From positions 1 to 59,540 of the forward strand of contig NZ_JAAXPR010000014.1 in assembly GCF_012396585.1 (NCBI RefSeq): a stretch of 59,540 nucleotides of DNA, written 5' to 3'. The DNA comes from Streptococcus ovuberis. Its GTDB lineage: Bacteria > Bacillota > Bacilli > Lactobacillales > Streptococcaceae. Position 1 is the stretch's first letter. Every line of letters starts with the position of its first letter. Below the pieces are notes generated by a model, which was not told the origin of the DNA, made no database searches, and saw nothing but the letters and a program-made list of their open reading frames with translations. The translations under genes were made by a program, and so were the position numbers. This document shows positions 1-8,347 of this stretch, piece after piece.

Positions 1-2
1 AA

Positions 3-440
3 ACGGATACAGATGGCGACGGTATTTCAGATGATCAGGATCCAGACGATGACAACGACGGTGTCAATGATAAGGATGAGGAATTAGTCGGTACAAATCC
101 TAAGAATCCAATGACAGATGGCAAGACTCCAGATGGTGAATTGGACAGTGATAACGATGGAATCAAGAACAAGGACGAATCAGATCCTAATGGCACGACT
201 CCAACTGACAAAGACCAAGATGGTAAACCAGATATCATTACACCAAAACCATCTCAAACAACGCAACCTGGTAATGATAAAGGTAATCGTAAAACCGTTT
301 CACTGTCAGGATCTTCTGAACAGTCTTCTAAACAATTACCTAAGACGGGTGATTCAAGCGAAGTAACATCACTTGTTGCAGGTTTTGGTTTATTAGCTTT
401 AATTGCCGTAATGATAAAACGTCGTCGTAAAGAAGATTAA
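3..440 (+). CDS. C-terminal part of LPXTG cell-wall protein with calcium-type repeats
   Basis: The gene enters from outside the window; the reading frame beginning at base 3 is open to the TAA at 438-440, giving 145 visible codons. The first half is a series of Asp/Asn-rich motifs of the form DxDxDGxxD, as in thrombospondin type 3 repeats, which bind calcium in known proteins. A Pro/Ser/Thr-rich stretch follows, then LPKTGD, a hydrophobic helix and an RRRKED tail, the standard sortase A sorting signal. The product is therefore expected to be covalently linked to peptidoglycan. The N-terminal functional domain is not visible, so the adhesive or enzymatic role cannot be named. It lies just upstream of a nested insertion-sequence block, with no clear terminator between. 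Confidence 0.9.
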   Translation, partial: TDTDGDGISDDQDPDDDNDGVNDKDEELVGTNPKNPMTDGKTPDGELDSDNDGIKNKDESDPNGTTPTDKDQDGKPDIITPKPSQTTQPGNDKGNRKTVSLSGSSEQSSKQLPKTGDSSEVTSLVAGFGLLALIAVMIKRRRKED

Positions 441-529
441 TAATAGTGGGGCAAATCGGCATGTGTGCATCGCTCATATCCGAAAAACAATGAAAATTGG
501 CTCTATATGACTGTAGTGGGTGACTTATA

Positions 530-755
530 TCATGTACGCGAGAGAATCAGCTTGGTTCTCTCTTTTTGCACATTCAAAGCAATCAAAATTTTAGTTTTAA
601 AATTCTTGAATTTTCTAAAACCAAAGGCATTTCGTTTGATGTCTTTGATCAGTTTATTCGTGGCTTCTAGTTTAGCGTTGGAGTAAGCTAATTCCAGGGC
701 ATTAGTAATGTCTTTTTTATATTTTTTAAAGGCCTTAAAGACTGTTTGAAAGGTT
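530..755 (-). pseudogene. ISL3-family transposase, C-terminal fragment
   Basis: The minus strand encodes about 75 residues ending at the stop 530-532. The segment is rich in Lys, Asn and Phe and includes LELAYSNAKLEATNKLIK followed by RNAFGFRKFKNFKTKI, which matches the conserved C-terminal end of streptococcal ISL3 transposases (SNAxxEATNxxIKxIKRxAFGFRxFxNF). The upstream coding sequence, including the zinc-finger and most of the DDE domain, is missing because the IS66 element starts at 756. The apparent ATG at 763 lies inside the IS66 end and is not a real start. Non-functional. Confidence 0.8.
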
Positions 756-841
756 GTAAGCATCTAATAACGAAGTACCTGTAAAACTCTTTCCGCCTCC
801 GTTATACTGTCATTAGAAAATAGAAATGGAGGATTTTTATC

Positions 842-1030
842 ATGTTACTCCCTATCGTCCCCTTGGATTCGTCTCGTCAATCTCGTCAGTTTGAAAAGAA
901 AAGCAAAAATAATTTTCTCCTCAAACTAAGATTAGGTCAACTAGAAATCAGTTGCTTTCATCCCCTTGGTCAAGACCAACTAGAACTTATTTTAGAAAAG
1001 GTACTTACTTATGACCGTCAGGCTCAATGA
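842..1030 (+). CDS. IS66 first ORF (short TnpA-like protein)
   Basis: A 62-residue ORF beginning with ATG at 842, preceded by GGAGG at 829-833. It contains KLRLGQLEISCFHPLGQDQLELILE, shown here only as a pattern: a short basic segment followed by an amphipathic stretch. Position and the 20-base overlap with the TnpB start at 1011 match the small first ORF of IS66 elements, whose role in transposition is accessory. It is short for a TnpA and may itself be truncated. Because the partner genes are broken it is unlikely to matter functionally. Confidence 0.55.
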   Translation: MLLPIVPLDSSRQSRQFEKKSKNNFLLKLRLGQLEISCFHPLGQDQLELILEKVLTYDRQAQ

Positions 1031-1277
1031 TTTAGGGCATGTTTGTCTTGTCTGTGGGAAAACGGATATGAGGCAAGGAATTGACTCACTAGCTTATCTG
1101 GTTAAAAGTCACTTTGACCTTGATCCCTTCTCAGGTCAAGTCTTTCTCTTTTGTGGCGGACGCAAAGACCGTTTTAAGACTCTTTATTGGGGTGGTCAAG
1201 GATTTTGGTTGCTCTATAAGCGGGTTGAAAATGGGACACTCACCTGGCCAAGCTATTCTCAATCAGTCCAGCCCAGA
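1011..1277 (+). pseudogene. IS66 Orf2 / TnpB, truncated
   Basis: The frame starting at 1011 encodes the IS66 Orf2 family signature: CGKTDMRQGIDSL near residue 17, then FLFCGGRKDRFKTLYW and GFWLLYKRVENG. After residues TWP (about position 80) the family sequence stops and the frame runs into DNA that encodes the start of the TnpC fragment in another frame. About 35 residues of the usual TnpB C-terminus are therefore deleted together with the N-terminus of TnpC. In intact elements TnpB is needed with TnpA and TnpC for transposition. Confidence 0.8.
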
Positions 1278-2610
1278 AGAGGTGCACCACAAATTAGAAG
1301 GTGGCAGTTGTCCTGATTGTCAGGGTGAGCTTAAAGAGATTGGCTCTTGTGTCCAAAGACAAGAGTTGGTCTTTATTCCAGCCCAATTAAAACGGGTTGA
1401 CCATGTCCAACATGCCTATAAATGTCAAAGTTGCAGTGAGGAGGGCCATGTTGATAAAATCATTAAGGCACTTGTACCCAAAGCACCGTTAGCTCATAGC
1501 ATTGGGTCAGCTTCTATCATCGCTCATACGATTCATCAGAAATTTAATTTGAAGGTTCCGAATTATCGTCAAGAAGAGGATTGGAATAAAATGGGCTTGC
1601 CCATTCCATTACATGTAAAGAGATTGCCAACTGGCATATCAAATCAAGTCAATACTATTTTGAGCCTCTTTATGACCTTTTACGTGAGAAATTATTGGCG
1701 CAGCCTATTCTTCATGCGGATGAAACCTCTTATCAGGTCTTAGAAAGCGACAGGCAGAAGACCTACTATTGGACGTTTTTATCAGGCAAGCAGGAAGAAC
1801 AAGGGATTACCCTTTATCACCATGACAAGCGCCGAAGTGGTTTGGTTGTTCAGGAAGTTCTTGGGAATTATGAGGGTTATGTTCACTGTGACATGTTACG
1901 GCAGTAACTTAGGACTTTAGTCCTTTAGTTCTGCCTATACGCTAGCAGTCTAAGATTGAAAAACGAAGTGATGATAATCTTGGTTAACTGCGAACCGCTG
2001 GAGTGCCTACCGACAGTTACCCAATGCCACATTAGTCGGTTGCTGGGCACATGTGAGGCGAAAGTTCTTTGAAGCTACTCCGAAAAAGGCTGATAAAAGC
2101 TCTTTAGGTGCTAAGGGTCTCAAGTATTGTGACCAATTGTTTCGCCTTGAAAGGGAATGGGAGGGATTATCAGCTGAGGAGCGATTGGACAACCGACAGG
2201 CAGAGTTAGCTCCCTTGATGACTGAGTTTTTCGACTGGTGTCGAAAACAAACGGTCTTGCCAGGTTCCTCGCTAGGGAAAGCTTTGGATTACAGTCTCAA
2301 TCACGAGGAGACGTTCAAGACTGTTCTGAAAGACGGCAGACTTGTTCTTTCCAATAATCTGGCAGAAAGAGCCATTAAATCCTTGGTGATGGGGCGAAAA
2401 AATGAGTTGTTTTCTCAGAGCTTTGAGGGTGCCAAGTCAACAGCCATCATTATGAGTTTACTTGAGACGGCCAAGAGACACGACTTGAATACTGAAAAAT
2501 ACATCATCCATTTTCTAGAACATCTTCCAAATGAGAAGACACTCGCAAAAAAGGAGGTGCTAGAGGGGTATTTGCCATGGGTAAAAAACATGCAGAAAAA
2601 TTGCAAATAG
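1278..2610 (+). pseudogene. IS66 TnpC transposase, deleted, frameshifted and interrupted
   Basis: Three pieces of one transposase can be read. The first (to about 1600) has a zinc-binding CPDCQG...CQSC segment followed by VPKAPLAHSIGSASIIAH. After a frameshift comes LLAQPILHADETSYQVLE with the first catalytic Asp, ending VHCDM at 1895. A 103-bp foreign segment follows, and the reading resumes with WSAYRQLPNATLVGCWAHVRR and runs to LSNNLAERAIKSLVMGRKN (catalytic Glu) and the stop at 2608-2610. The exact join M|WSAYRQ shows where the 103 bp went in. The first 100 or so residues are missing. Dead transposase. Confidence 0.85.
1896..1998. repeat. 103-bp MITE-like insertion inside tnpC
   Basis: Removing these 103 bases restores an uninterrupted TnpC frame (HCDM followed by WSAYRQ), so the boundaries are fixed to within a base. 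The segment has imperfect inverted ends: GCAGTAAC near the left, and GTTAACTGC near the right whose complement is GCAGTTAAC. It contains a perfect 5-bp hairpin, AGGAC-TTTA-GTCCT, and a second dyad, AGATT ... AATCT. It has no coding capacity. No convincing target duplication is visible. Size and structure resemble small non-autonomous elements such as pneumococcal RUP, but I do not recognise the sequence itself. Confidence 0.6.
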
Positions 2611-2801
2611 AAAAAGTTCCGGAGCTAATATTAACTCTGGAACTTTTTTCAATATACTCTGTTATTGGACGCTTACCTTTAAACATTAAAAAGGAGAGAA
2701 ACAATTTGATTCTCTCCAGATGTTAGCTTTTCACCAACCCACTACAGTTGACAATGAGCCTGGTAAATGGGTTGTAGTAGGAAGTCAAGGTTTACAGTCG
2801 C

Positions 2802-4919
2802 CTAGTCTTTTTTTCGAGTCTTAGGCAAGGCTAAGCCAGAGAATAGGCTGAGTCCAATAAGAGACAGGAGGGAAGCGGCATCACCAGTCTTAGGAAGAAT
2901 GGCTGTAGTTCCTTTAGGGGAGGAATGGTGGACCGTTGTCTCAGTCTCTGTAGTGGCAGCAGGATGTTGCTGGTCGTCTTTCTTCTCAGTTGGTTTATAA
3001 TAGCCAGGACGGTATGTTGGAAGTGTTGGATTTGGTTTTGGCTCAGGTTTTGGTTCTGGCCTAGGTGTTGGTTCTGGATTTGGAGCAGGTTCTGGTGTAG
3101 GTGTTGAAGGGATCACCCGTTCGTTACTATTGACAGAAACATACTTAGAAAGATCAGGGGTTTTAGCCAAATAATCAGCAAAGACCTCGTCCATTGAAGG
3201 ACCTTCTTCACGAGCTCCACCGAGCATGGTGTAGCCATCTCCACCAGCAGCTACAAAGTCATTGGTTGCCAGATAGTAGGTTTTTTCTTTATCCAGTGGA
3301 GTGTAGCTACCAGTTTCTGGATTAAGAATTTCGACCTTAAGGACACGTTGGTTAGCCTCAGCTAGAGGGTTATAATAAACGCGAGCACCAGATACCTGCA
3401 GGTAGAATCCAGCAGCGGTGAAGAGCGGATAGCCCTGATCATCAGTGATGTAGCTACCATCTTCCTTGGTTTGTAGGGTAGAACTTAATGATTTTTCAAA
3501 CATCTCTAGAATCTGACTACCCTTAACTTCAATTTGAGAAATAATATTACCAAAAGGCAGAACAGCAATGATGTCGCCTTTAGTAATTGGCTTATCGGCT
3601 GCGATGGTAGCACGGATGCCACCCCCGTTAGTGACAGCTAAGTCAGTTGGATTTTTGAAATTACCGTTGCGGCCATAATCATAGAGCGCATCTGTGATGG
3701 CATTTCCAGAGTTGGTCTCACGGACACGGACGTTTTCACGATCGCCGTTAAATTCAACAGTATTATTGGCCACAACAACTGCTGCACTTTCCAGATCAAA
3801 GGCAGCTTTAGCGTCAGCGACGATTTTGGCCACTTGTTCATTAGGGACAAGGTTTTTGGTGTCATTTGGGGTGATGAATGTTGGTGTCACTTGACCGTCA
3901 GCAGACAAGGTGATTTTACCGATGTTTTCGAGGTACTTACCGGTCTGGCTATAGGTGACGTTATTACCGTAGGTGGCAGTGTGAACCGTATGAGAATGCC
4001 CATCGATCACAATGACTTTTTTACCAGATAGGGCTTGGTATTCCGAAAGGGCTTTAGCAAGTGTGTCCCCACGCCATTCAGCAGGAGTACTCTTGTCAAT
4101 CCCTAGGTGGGCCAGGATAATATAATTGTTATAGCTTTTGCCTTCAGCCAAGGCGTTAGCTTCAATTTGCTCGACCGCCTTTTTCACTTCTGAAATAGGA
4201 TCTGCAAAGGTGACGCCAGTCACATTTCTAGGGTGGGTCTTGGTCGATGTCTCAGGTGTGGTAACACCGATAACCACAAATTCGTCTCCAGCTACATCAG
4301 GCGTTTTATCGACAATTGTTGAGGCTTCAAAGAGACGGACACCATTAACATAGGTGTTGACTGAAAGGAGAGGGAAGGTTAATTTTTCCTTATATGCTTT
4401 TGCTTCTTCAAGTGAGAAGTCAAACTCGTGGTTGCCGACAGCCATCGCATCGTAACCAATTGCGTTCATGGCTTTAGCAACTTCTGCTCCTTTGCTGGCA
4501 TTGGAAATTGGTAGGCCTTGGAAGGCATCACCAGCATCCAAGACAAGTGTCGTTTGGTCAGTATTGGCACGTTCGTTTTCAACAACAGTTGCTAATTTAG
4601 CAAGACCGATGACACCGCGCTCCTCCAGCATCCGTCCGTGAATATCATTGGTATGGAGGATAACCGCACTTGGTGTTTCTGGTGTAGCAGTAACAGGTTT
4701 TGCTTCCTCTAAAGGAGCCTTTTCTTCAGCTTCTGCGGGTTCAACAGAACCTGGATCTGTTGTGCTGACAGTAGTACTGTCAGGGACCGTGGTGGCTGTT
4801 TCAGTAACCAAAGGCGTTGGAGCATTTGGCCCTTCAGCTAAGACTTTATGACTCTCATCAATCACCAGAGAAGATAAGAGTAACATGGACGATGTTAGGA
4901 ACACTGTTTTGCGTTTCAT
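2802..4919 (-). CDS. Cell-wall-anchored 5'-nucleotidase (ecto-nucleotidase)
   Basis: A 705-residue protein with a signal peptide (cleavage likely after VLA, about residue 28) and a Pro/Glu/Thr-rich spacer. A calcineurin-like metallophosphoesterase domain follows, with HTNDIHGR (89-96), LDAGDAFQG (about 128-134), VGNHEFD (161-167) and DGHSH. Next is a 5'-nucleotidase C-terminal domain with TNGGGIRA, then a long Pro-Glu/Lys repeat and LPKTGD at about 675 with a hydrophobic helix and basic tail. Family members on streptococci dephosphorylate extracellular AMP, ADP or dAMP, producing adenosine that dampens host phagocytes; that role is inferred here. RBS AAGGAG lies at 4926-4931 with ATG at 4917-4919. 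Monocistronic and divergent from asd. Confidence 0.93.
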   Translation of the reverse strand: MKRKTVFLTSSMLLLSSLVIDESHKVLAEGPNAPTPLVTETATTVPDSTTVSTTDPGSVEPAEAEEKAPLEEAKPVTATPETPSAVILHTNDIHGRMLEERGVIGLAKLATVVENERANTDQTTLVLDAGDAFQGLPISNASKGAEVAKAMNAIGYDAMAVGNHEFDFSLEEAKAYKEKLTFPLLSVNTYVNGVRLFEASTIVDKTPDVAGDEFVVIGVTTPETSTKTHPRNVTGVTFADPISEVKKAVEQIEANALAEGKSYNNYIILAHLGIDKSTPAEWRGDTLAKALSEYQALSGKKVIVIDGHSHTVHTATYGNNVTYSQTGKYLENIGKITLSADGQVTPTFITPNDTKNLVPNEQVAKIVADAKAAFDLESAAVVVANNTVEFNGDRENVRVRETNSGNAITDALYDYGRNGNFKNPTDLAVTNGGGIRATIAADKPITKGDIIAVLPFGNIISQIEVKGSQILEMFEKSLSSTLQTKEDGSYITDDQGYPLFTAAGFYLQVSGARVYYNPLAEANQRVLKVEILNPETGSYTPLDKEKTYYLATNDFVAAGGDGYTMLGGAREEGPSMDEVFADYLAKTPDLSKYVSVNSNERVIPSTPTPEPAPNPEPTPRPEPKPEPKPNPTLPTYRPGYYKPTEKKDDQQHPAATTETETTVHHSSPKGTTAILPKTGDAASLLSLIGLSLFSGLALPKTRKKD

Positions 4920-5121
4920 AAGATCTCCTTAAAAATATTTTTATTTATACTATTATACAATAAAAAACGGACATTTGTCTCGATTAACTTCAAAAAAAGC
5001 CATTATTTTTTAAGTTAACGAACTCTTTTGTCGAAAAAACGAGAGAAAGCGATTGTTTTCTGTATGTTTTTGAAAAAACACTGAAAAGACATCGAAAAAT
5101 TGAACGAATGAGGTGCTAGTT

Positions 5122-5141
5122 TTTTGAGAAAATTCTCAAAA
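5122..5141. promoter_or_regulatory. Perfect 9-bp palindrome in the nucleotidase/asd divergent region
   Basis: TTTTGAGAA and TTCTCAAAA face each other across two A residues, a perfect dyad 20 bases long. It lies 40 bases upstream of the asd -10 box and about 200 bases upstream of the nucleotidase start. It has no following T-run for either gene direction and sits between divergent genes, so a terminator role is unlikely and an operator is the simplest reading. The regulator is unknown. Confidence 0.4.
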
Positions 5142-5153
5142 TAAGTGCTTGGC

Positions 5154-5186
5154 TTACTTTCCTTTTTGGTCAATTCATAGTATAAT
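5154..5186 (+). promoter_or_regulatory. asd promoter
   Basis: A consensus -10 box TATAAT lies at 5181-5186. The -35 region is weak; TTACTT at 5154-5159 is too far upstream and no good hexamer sits 17 bases away. Transcription would start about 35 bases before the asd start codon. The remainder of the 309-base gap between the two genes (4920-5228) holds the nucleotidase RBS and AT-rich sequence. Confidence 0.5.
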
Positions 5187-5228
5187 ATAGTACAATAAAA
5201 TGACTAACAAATGAATGAGGTAAGTAAC

Positions 5229-6305
5229 ATGGGCTATACAGTTGCCGTTGTTGGTGCGACAGGCGCCGTTGGAACACAGATGATTAAGATGCTAGAAGAG
5301 AGTACGCTTCCGATTGACCAGATTAAGTTGCTGTCGTCAGCTCGTTCTGCTGGTAAGACCTTGACTTACAAGGGCCAAGATGTCACTGTTGAGTTGACCA
5401 CAGAGGACAGTTTTGATGGCGTGGATATTGCATTATTCTCCGCAGGTGGGTCGACATCGGCTAAGTTTGCCCCTTATGCGGTGAAAGCAGGCGCTGTGGT
5501 GGTGGACAACACCTCTTACTTCCGTATGAATCCAGATGTGCCTTTGGTTGTTCCAGAGGTCAATGCCCATGCCATGGATGACCACAAAGGCATTATCGCT
5601 TGTCCAAACTGCTCTACCATCCAGATGATGGTGGCACTGGAGCCTGTCCGTCAGAAGTGGGGCTTGGAACGCATCATCGTGTCAACCTACCAAGCGGTCT
5701 CTGGGGCAGGTATGGGAGCTATTTTGGAAACCCAGGCGCAGTTGCGTGCGGTGTTGAATGACGGCGTGGCACCAAAAGAGGTAGAAGCAAACATCCTGCC
5801 TTCAGGTGGCGATAAGAAGCACTATCCTATCGGCTTTAATGCACTGCCACAAATCGACCTCTTCACGGACAATGCTTACACCTACGAAGAGATGAAGATG
5901 ACCAAGGAAACCAAGAAAATCATGGAAGACGACAGCATTGCTGTTTCTGCGACCTGTGTGCGGATTCCAGTTCTCTCTGCCCACTCTGAATCTGTCTACA
6001 TCGAAACCAAGGAAGTCGCAGACATTGAAGCAGTAAAAGCAGCAATTGCGAGCTTCCCAGGTGCTGTTTTAGAAGATGACATTGCCAACCAAATCTACCC
6101 ACAAGCTATCAATGCGGTCGGTAGCCGTGATACCTTTGTTGGTCGTATTCGTAAGGATTTGGACAAGGAAAATGGTATTCACATGTGGGTGGTATCTGAC
6201 AACCTCCTCAAAGGGGCTGCTTGGAATTCCGTTCAAATCGCTGAGACCCTTCACGAGCGTGGTTTGGTTCGCCCGACAGCAGAGCTTGTTTTTGAGCTGA
6301 AATAA
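5229..6305 (+). CDS. asd: Aspartate-semialdehyde dehydrogenase
   Basis: 358 residues. It converts aspartyl phosphate to aspartate semialdehyde with NADPH, the branch point to lysine/diaminopimelate, threonine and methionine. The N-terminus is a Rossmann motif, [14 protein letters not shown], and the catalytic Cys lies in [10 protein letters not shown] at about residue 128. A frame extension to an ATG at 5211 exists, but the start at 5229 has GAGG at 5217-5220 with eight-base spacing and begins at the family's normal position (MGYTVAVVG). Followed 35 bases later by a small membrane protein gene and then dapA, the next enzyme of the lysine branch, though dapA has its own 166-base leader region. 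Confidence 0.96.
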   Translation: MGYTVAVVGATGAVGTQMIKMLEESTLPIDQIKLLSSARSAGKTLTYKGQDVTVELTTEDSFDGVDIALFSAGGSTSAKFAPYAVKAGAVVVDNTSYFRMNPDVPLVVPEVNAHAMDDHKGIIACPNCSTIQMMVALEPVRQKWGLERIIVSTYQAVSGAGMGAILETQAQLRAVLNDGVAPKEVEANILPSGGDKKHYPIGFNALPQIDLFTDNAYTYEEMKMTKETKKIMEDDSIAVSATCVRIPVLSAHSESVYIETKEVADIEAVKAAIASFPGAVLEDDIANQIYPQAINAVGSRDTFVGRIRKDLDKENGIHMWVVSDNLLKGAAWNSVQIAETLHERGLVRPTAELVFELK

Positions 6306-6340
6306 TAATTTGATTACTTAAAGATAGAGGAGAATGTTTT

Positions 6341-6631
6341 ATGAATAAAGTAGAAAAGAAAGTTGCCAACTATATGAACAACCATCCTAAGTTTCAAATT
6401 CTTTTAAATATTTCTGCGGGTTTGTTTGTCCTTATCTTTCCTTGGATAAAACGACAAGAACTTGTTCAGTGGGAGTCAACTGGCGGTGAGCTTACTATGC
6501 CTCGCTTTATCTACTGGATTTACAGTATTGGAGGGGTTAACGCCCCAGCGATTTTATTTTCTTTAGCAAGCTTACTATTCTTTTTTCATGCTTATCGGTT
6601 AATAAAACAATTACGCTTCAATAAAAAATAA
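6341..6631 (+). CDS. Small membrane protein, unknown function
   Basis: 96 residues, ATG at 6341 preceded by AGAGGAGA at 6326-6333. It has an amphipathic basic N-terminus (NKVEKKVANYMNNHPK), a hydrophobic segment at about residues 26-41, a short polar stretch, and a second hydrophobic segment at about 70-88 ending in a Lys/Arg-rich tail. It is probably a two-helix membrane protein. I do not recognise the family. It is transcribed in the same direction as asd and probably from the same transcript. Sitting between asd and dapA does not by itself give it a role in lysine synthesis. Confidence 0.7.
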   Translation: MNKVEKKVANYMNNHPKFQILLNISAGLFVLIFPWIKRQELVQWESTGGELTMPRFIYWIYSIGGVNAPAILFSLASLLFFFHAYRLIKQLRFNKK

Positions 6632-6797
6632 ACGCTCTGATTAGTGGAGGAAGAGTATAGATTTCACTTTCTAATTTGTGATAGTGGGACTTCATTTCCT
6701 GTTTACTAATTCTTTGTGGTCTGCTAATATTTGAAACCATTTGTTTAACCACACTATCTGCTCACACGCCGATTGACAAAAAGATTAGGAGGAATCT

Positions 6798-7733
6798 ATG
6801 TCTATTGACCAATTAAGAAATGCTAAAATTATCACGGCTTTAGTAACCCCATTTCATGAAGATGGCACTATCAATTTTGAGGCTTTCCCAGCTCTGATTG
6901 AGCACTTGCTGGCGCACCATACAGATGCCATCTTGCTGGCAGGGACGACAGCGGAAAGTCCGACCCTGACCCATGAGGAAGAGTTAGAAATTTTCAAAGT
7001 TGTGCAAGCTATTGTTAAGGGCAGAGTGCCCTTGATTGCAGGGATTGGGACCAATGATACGCGGGATTCCATCGAGTTTGCCAAGGAAGTGGCTAAATTC
7101 GGTGGTTTTGCGGCGGGCCTTGCCATTGTTCCTTACTATAATAAGCCATCTCAAGAGGGGCTTTATCAGCATTTTAAGGCCATTGCGGATGCGTCTGACC
7201 TGCCGATTATTCTGTATAATATCCCGGGGCGGGTCGTGGTGGAGTTGACGCCTGAGACCATGCTGCGTTTGGCAGAACATCCCAATATCATCGGAGTCAA
7301 GGAGTGTACAACCCTCGCTAATATTGCCTATCTGATTGAGCACCGTCCAGATGATTTTCTCATCTATACAGGTGAGGATGGCGATGCCTTCCATGCCATG
7401 AATTTGGGAGCAGATGGGGTAATTTCGGTAGCCTCGCACACTAATGGTGACGAGATGCACGCCATGTTTGAAGCAATTGAGCGCAGCGACATCAAGGCTG
7501 CTGCGGCTATTCAGCGCCAGTTTATCCCTAAAGTCAACGCTCTCTTTAGCTATCCGAGCCCTGCTCCTGTTAAGGCAGTGCTGAACTATCTGGGCTTTGA
7601 TGTCGGGCCGCTTCGCTTGCCCCTTGTCGCAGCACCAGAAGAAGAGGCTAAGCGCATTATCAAGGTCGTCGTTGATGGTGATTATGAAGCGACAAAAGCA
7701 ACCGTGACAGGTGTGATTCGCCCACGGTACTAA
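6798..7733 (+). CDS. dapA: 4-hydroxy-tetrahydrodipicolinate synthase
   Basis: 311 residues, the normal length for DapA. It condenses pyruvate with aspartate semialdehyde in the first step of diaminopimelate and lysine synthesis. The (beta/alpha)8 barrel signatures are visible: [14 protein letters not shown] at the N-terminus, GTTAESPTL (usual family form GTTGESPTL), a tyrosine in LYNIPGR, and the Schiff-base lysine in GVKECT at about residue 165. The start is fixed by TTAGGAGGAAT just before ATG 6798. A strong terminator follows at 7748-7775. The 166-base upstream gap (6632-6797) shows no obvious leader structure. Confidence 0.95.
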   Translation: MSIDQLRNAKIITALVTPFHEDGTINFEAFPALIEHLLAHHTDAILLAGTTAESPTLTHEEELEIFKVVQAIVKGRVPLIAGIGTNDTRDSIEFAKEVAKFGGFAAGLAIVPYYNKPSQEGLYQHFKAIADASDLPIILYNIPGRVVVELTPETMLRLAEHPNIIGVKECTTLANIAYLIEHRPDDFLIYTGEDGDAFHAMNLGADGVISVASHTNGDEMHAMFEAIERSDIKAAAAIQRQFIPKVNALFSYPSPAPVKAVLNYLGFDVGPLRLPLVAAPEEEAKRIIKVVVDGDYEATKATVTGVIRPRY

Positions 7734-7747
7734 AATATGATGATACC

Positions 7748-7775
7748 AAAGAGCAGACAATCCTGCTCTTTTTTG
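7748..7775 (+). terminator. Rho-independent terminator after dapA
   Basis: AAAGAGCAG pairs perfectly with CTGCTCTTT across a six-base loop and runs into TTTT. It separates dapA from the MarR-controlled operon that follows. Confidence 0.88.
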
Positions 7776-7785
7776 TGGAATATAG

Positions 7786-7856
7786 TATTTCTATATCGAA
7801 ATAGTTGACAAAGAAAAAAGGAGATGCTACAATTATTATTGTTCGATATAGAAATA
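7786..7856 (+). promoter_or_regulatory. MarR-type promoter with two facing operators
   Basis: TTGACA (7805-7810) and TACAAT (7828-7833) are separated by exactly 17 bases, a near-consensus sigma-A promoter. It is bracketed by TATTTCTATATCGAA (7786-7800) and its exact reverse complement TTCGATATAGAAATA (7842-7856). Each copy with its flank is itself a near-palindrome (TATTTC ... GAAATA). One site abuts the -35 box and the other covers the start of the transcript, the usual arrangement for autorepression by the MarR protein encoded 18 bases downstream. Confidence 0.75.
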
Positions 7857-7873
7857 AAAAGAAAGGGACTCCT

Positions 7874-8347
7874 ATGACAAAAGAACAAGGGGGCTATCGC
7901 GCGACCCACATTAGCCTCTTGAATGGTCGTCTGTTTCAGCACTTGCTAGCACAGGAGCCAGAGGCACTTTACACGGGAGAACAAGGGAAGATTCTCCACT
8001 GTCTTTGGTTACATGGTGGGAGAGGAACAGCGACGGACATTGCCATTCACACAGGGCTTGCTAACAATACCCTGACCTCTATGCTCAAACGCTTGGAGGA
8101 GCAGGGTTTGATTGTGCAGCAGCCCTGTCCCAATGACAAGCGGAAAAAAATCTGGCACCTGACGGATAAGGGGTGGGGGCAAGAAGTCATCGGAAAGCGG
8201 GTTAGCGAGCGCTTGTCCAAGGTTTTTTACGAGGGATTTAGTGAGGAAGAAATAGCTGCCTTTGAAAGCTATCAAGAGCGAATCTTGGCTAATTTAAAAG
8301 CTAATCTGCAAAGGAGGAAAATTGATGAAGCTGATGAAGGCTGTTAG
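7874..8347 (+). CDS. MarR-family transcriptional regulator
   Basis: 157 residues. The central winged helix-turn-helix reads GRGTATDIAIHTGLANNTL then LTSMLKRLEEQGLI and the wing CPNDKRKKIWHLT, classic for MarR repressors. I chose ATG 7874 (MTKEQGGYRATHI) because AAAGGG lies seven bases upstream; the in-frame TTG at 7805 is inside the -35 box and cannot be the start. The stop overlaps the start of the oxidoreductase gene, so the two are probably translationally coupled. The likely targets are its own promoter and thus the oxidoreductase and transporter downstream. The ligand is unknown. Confidence 0.88.
   Translation: MTKEQGGYRATHISLLNGRLFQHLLAQEPEALYTGEQGKILHCLWLHGGRGTATDIAIHTGLANNTLTSMLKRLEEQGLIVQQPCPNDKRKKIWHLTDKGWGQEVIGKRVSERLSKVFYEGFSEEEIAAFESYQERILANLKANLQRRKIDEADEGC

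Larger units (their letters stand above)
756..2676 (+). mobile_element. Degenerate IS66-family insertion sequence
   Basis: The left end reads GTAAGCATCTAATAAC from 756. The right end, read on the minus strand from 2676, is GTAAGCGTCCAATAAC. This is a 16-bp inverted repeat with two mismatches, beginning GTAAGC as IS66-family ends do. Inside are a small first ORF, a TnpB-like ORF and a TnpC-like DDE transposase in the usual order. The element is 1921 bp, shorter than typical complete IS66 elements. An internal deletion fuses TnpB to TnpC near 1278, there is a frameshift near 1600, and a 103-bp insertion splits TnpC. Flanking 8-mers (748-755, 2677-2684) do not match, which agrees with deletion of the adjacent ISL3 DNA. 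Confidence 0.85.
499..2760 (-). mobile_element. ISL3-family element remnant, interrupted by IS66
   Basis: Both ends survive as inverted repeats. The left end at 499 starts GGCTC and contains ACTGTAGTGGGT; the right end at 2760, read on the minus strand, starts GGCTCATTGTCAACTGTAGTG. Starting with GGCTC is typical of ISL3-family ends. Only the 3' part of the transposase (530-755, minus strand) and the 5' non-coding end (2677-2760) remain; the rest is replaced by an IS66-type element at 756-2676. The flanking octamers (491-498 and 2761-2768) are only partly alike, so no clean target duplication is visible. The element is dead for lack of transposase. Confidence 0.75.

Noticed and set aside
499..2760. 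Composite transposon carrying cargo
   Set aside because: The two ISL3 ends belong to one interrupted element and only IS66 sequence lies between them.
5015..5045. PurR-box-like CGAA motifs upstream of the nucleotidase
   Set aside because: Spacing and flanks do not fit the streptococcal/lactococcal PurBox; too weak to report.
6984..7760. A 258-codon open frame antisense to dapA
   Set aside because: No RBS, rare codons and no family resemblance; dapA is unmistakable on the other strand.
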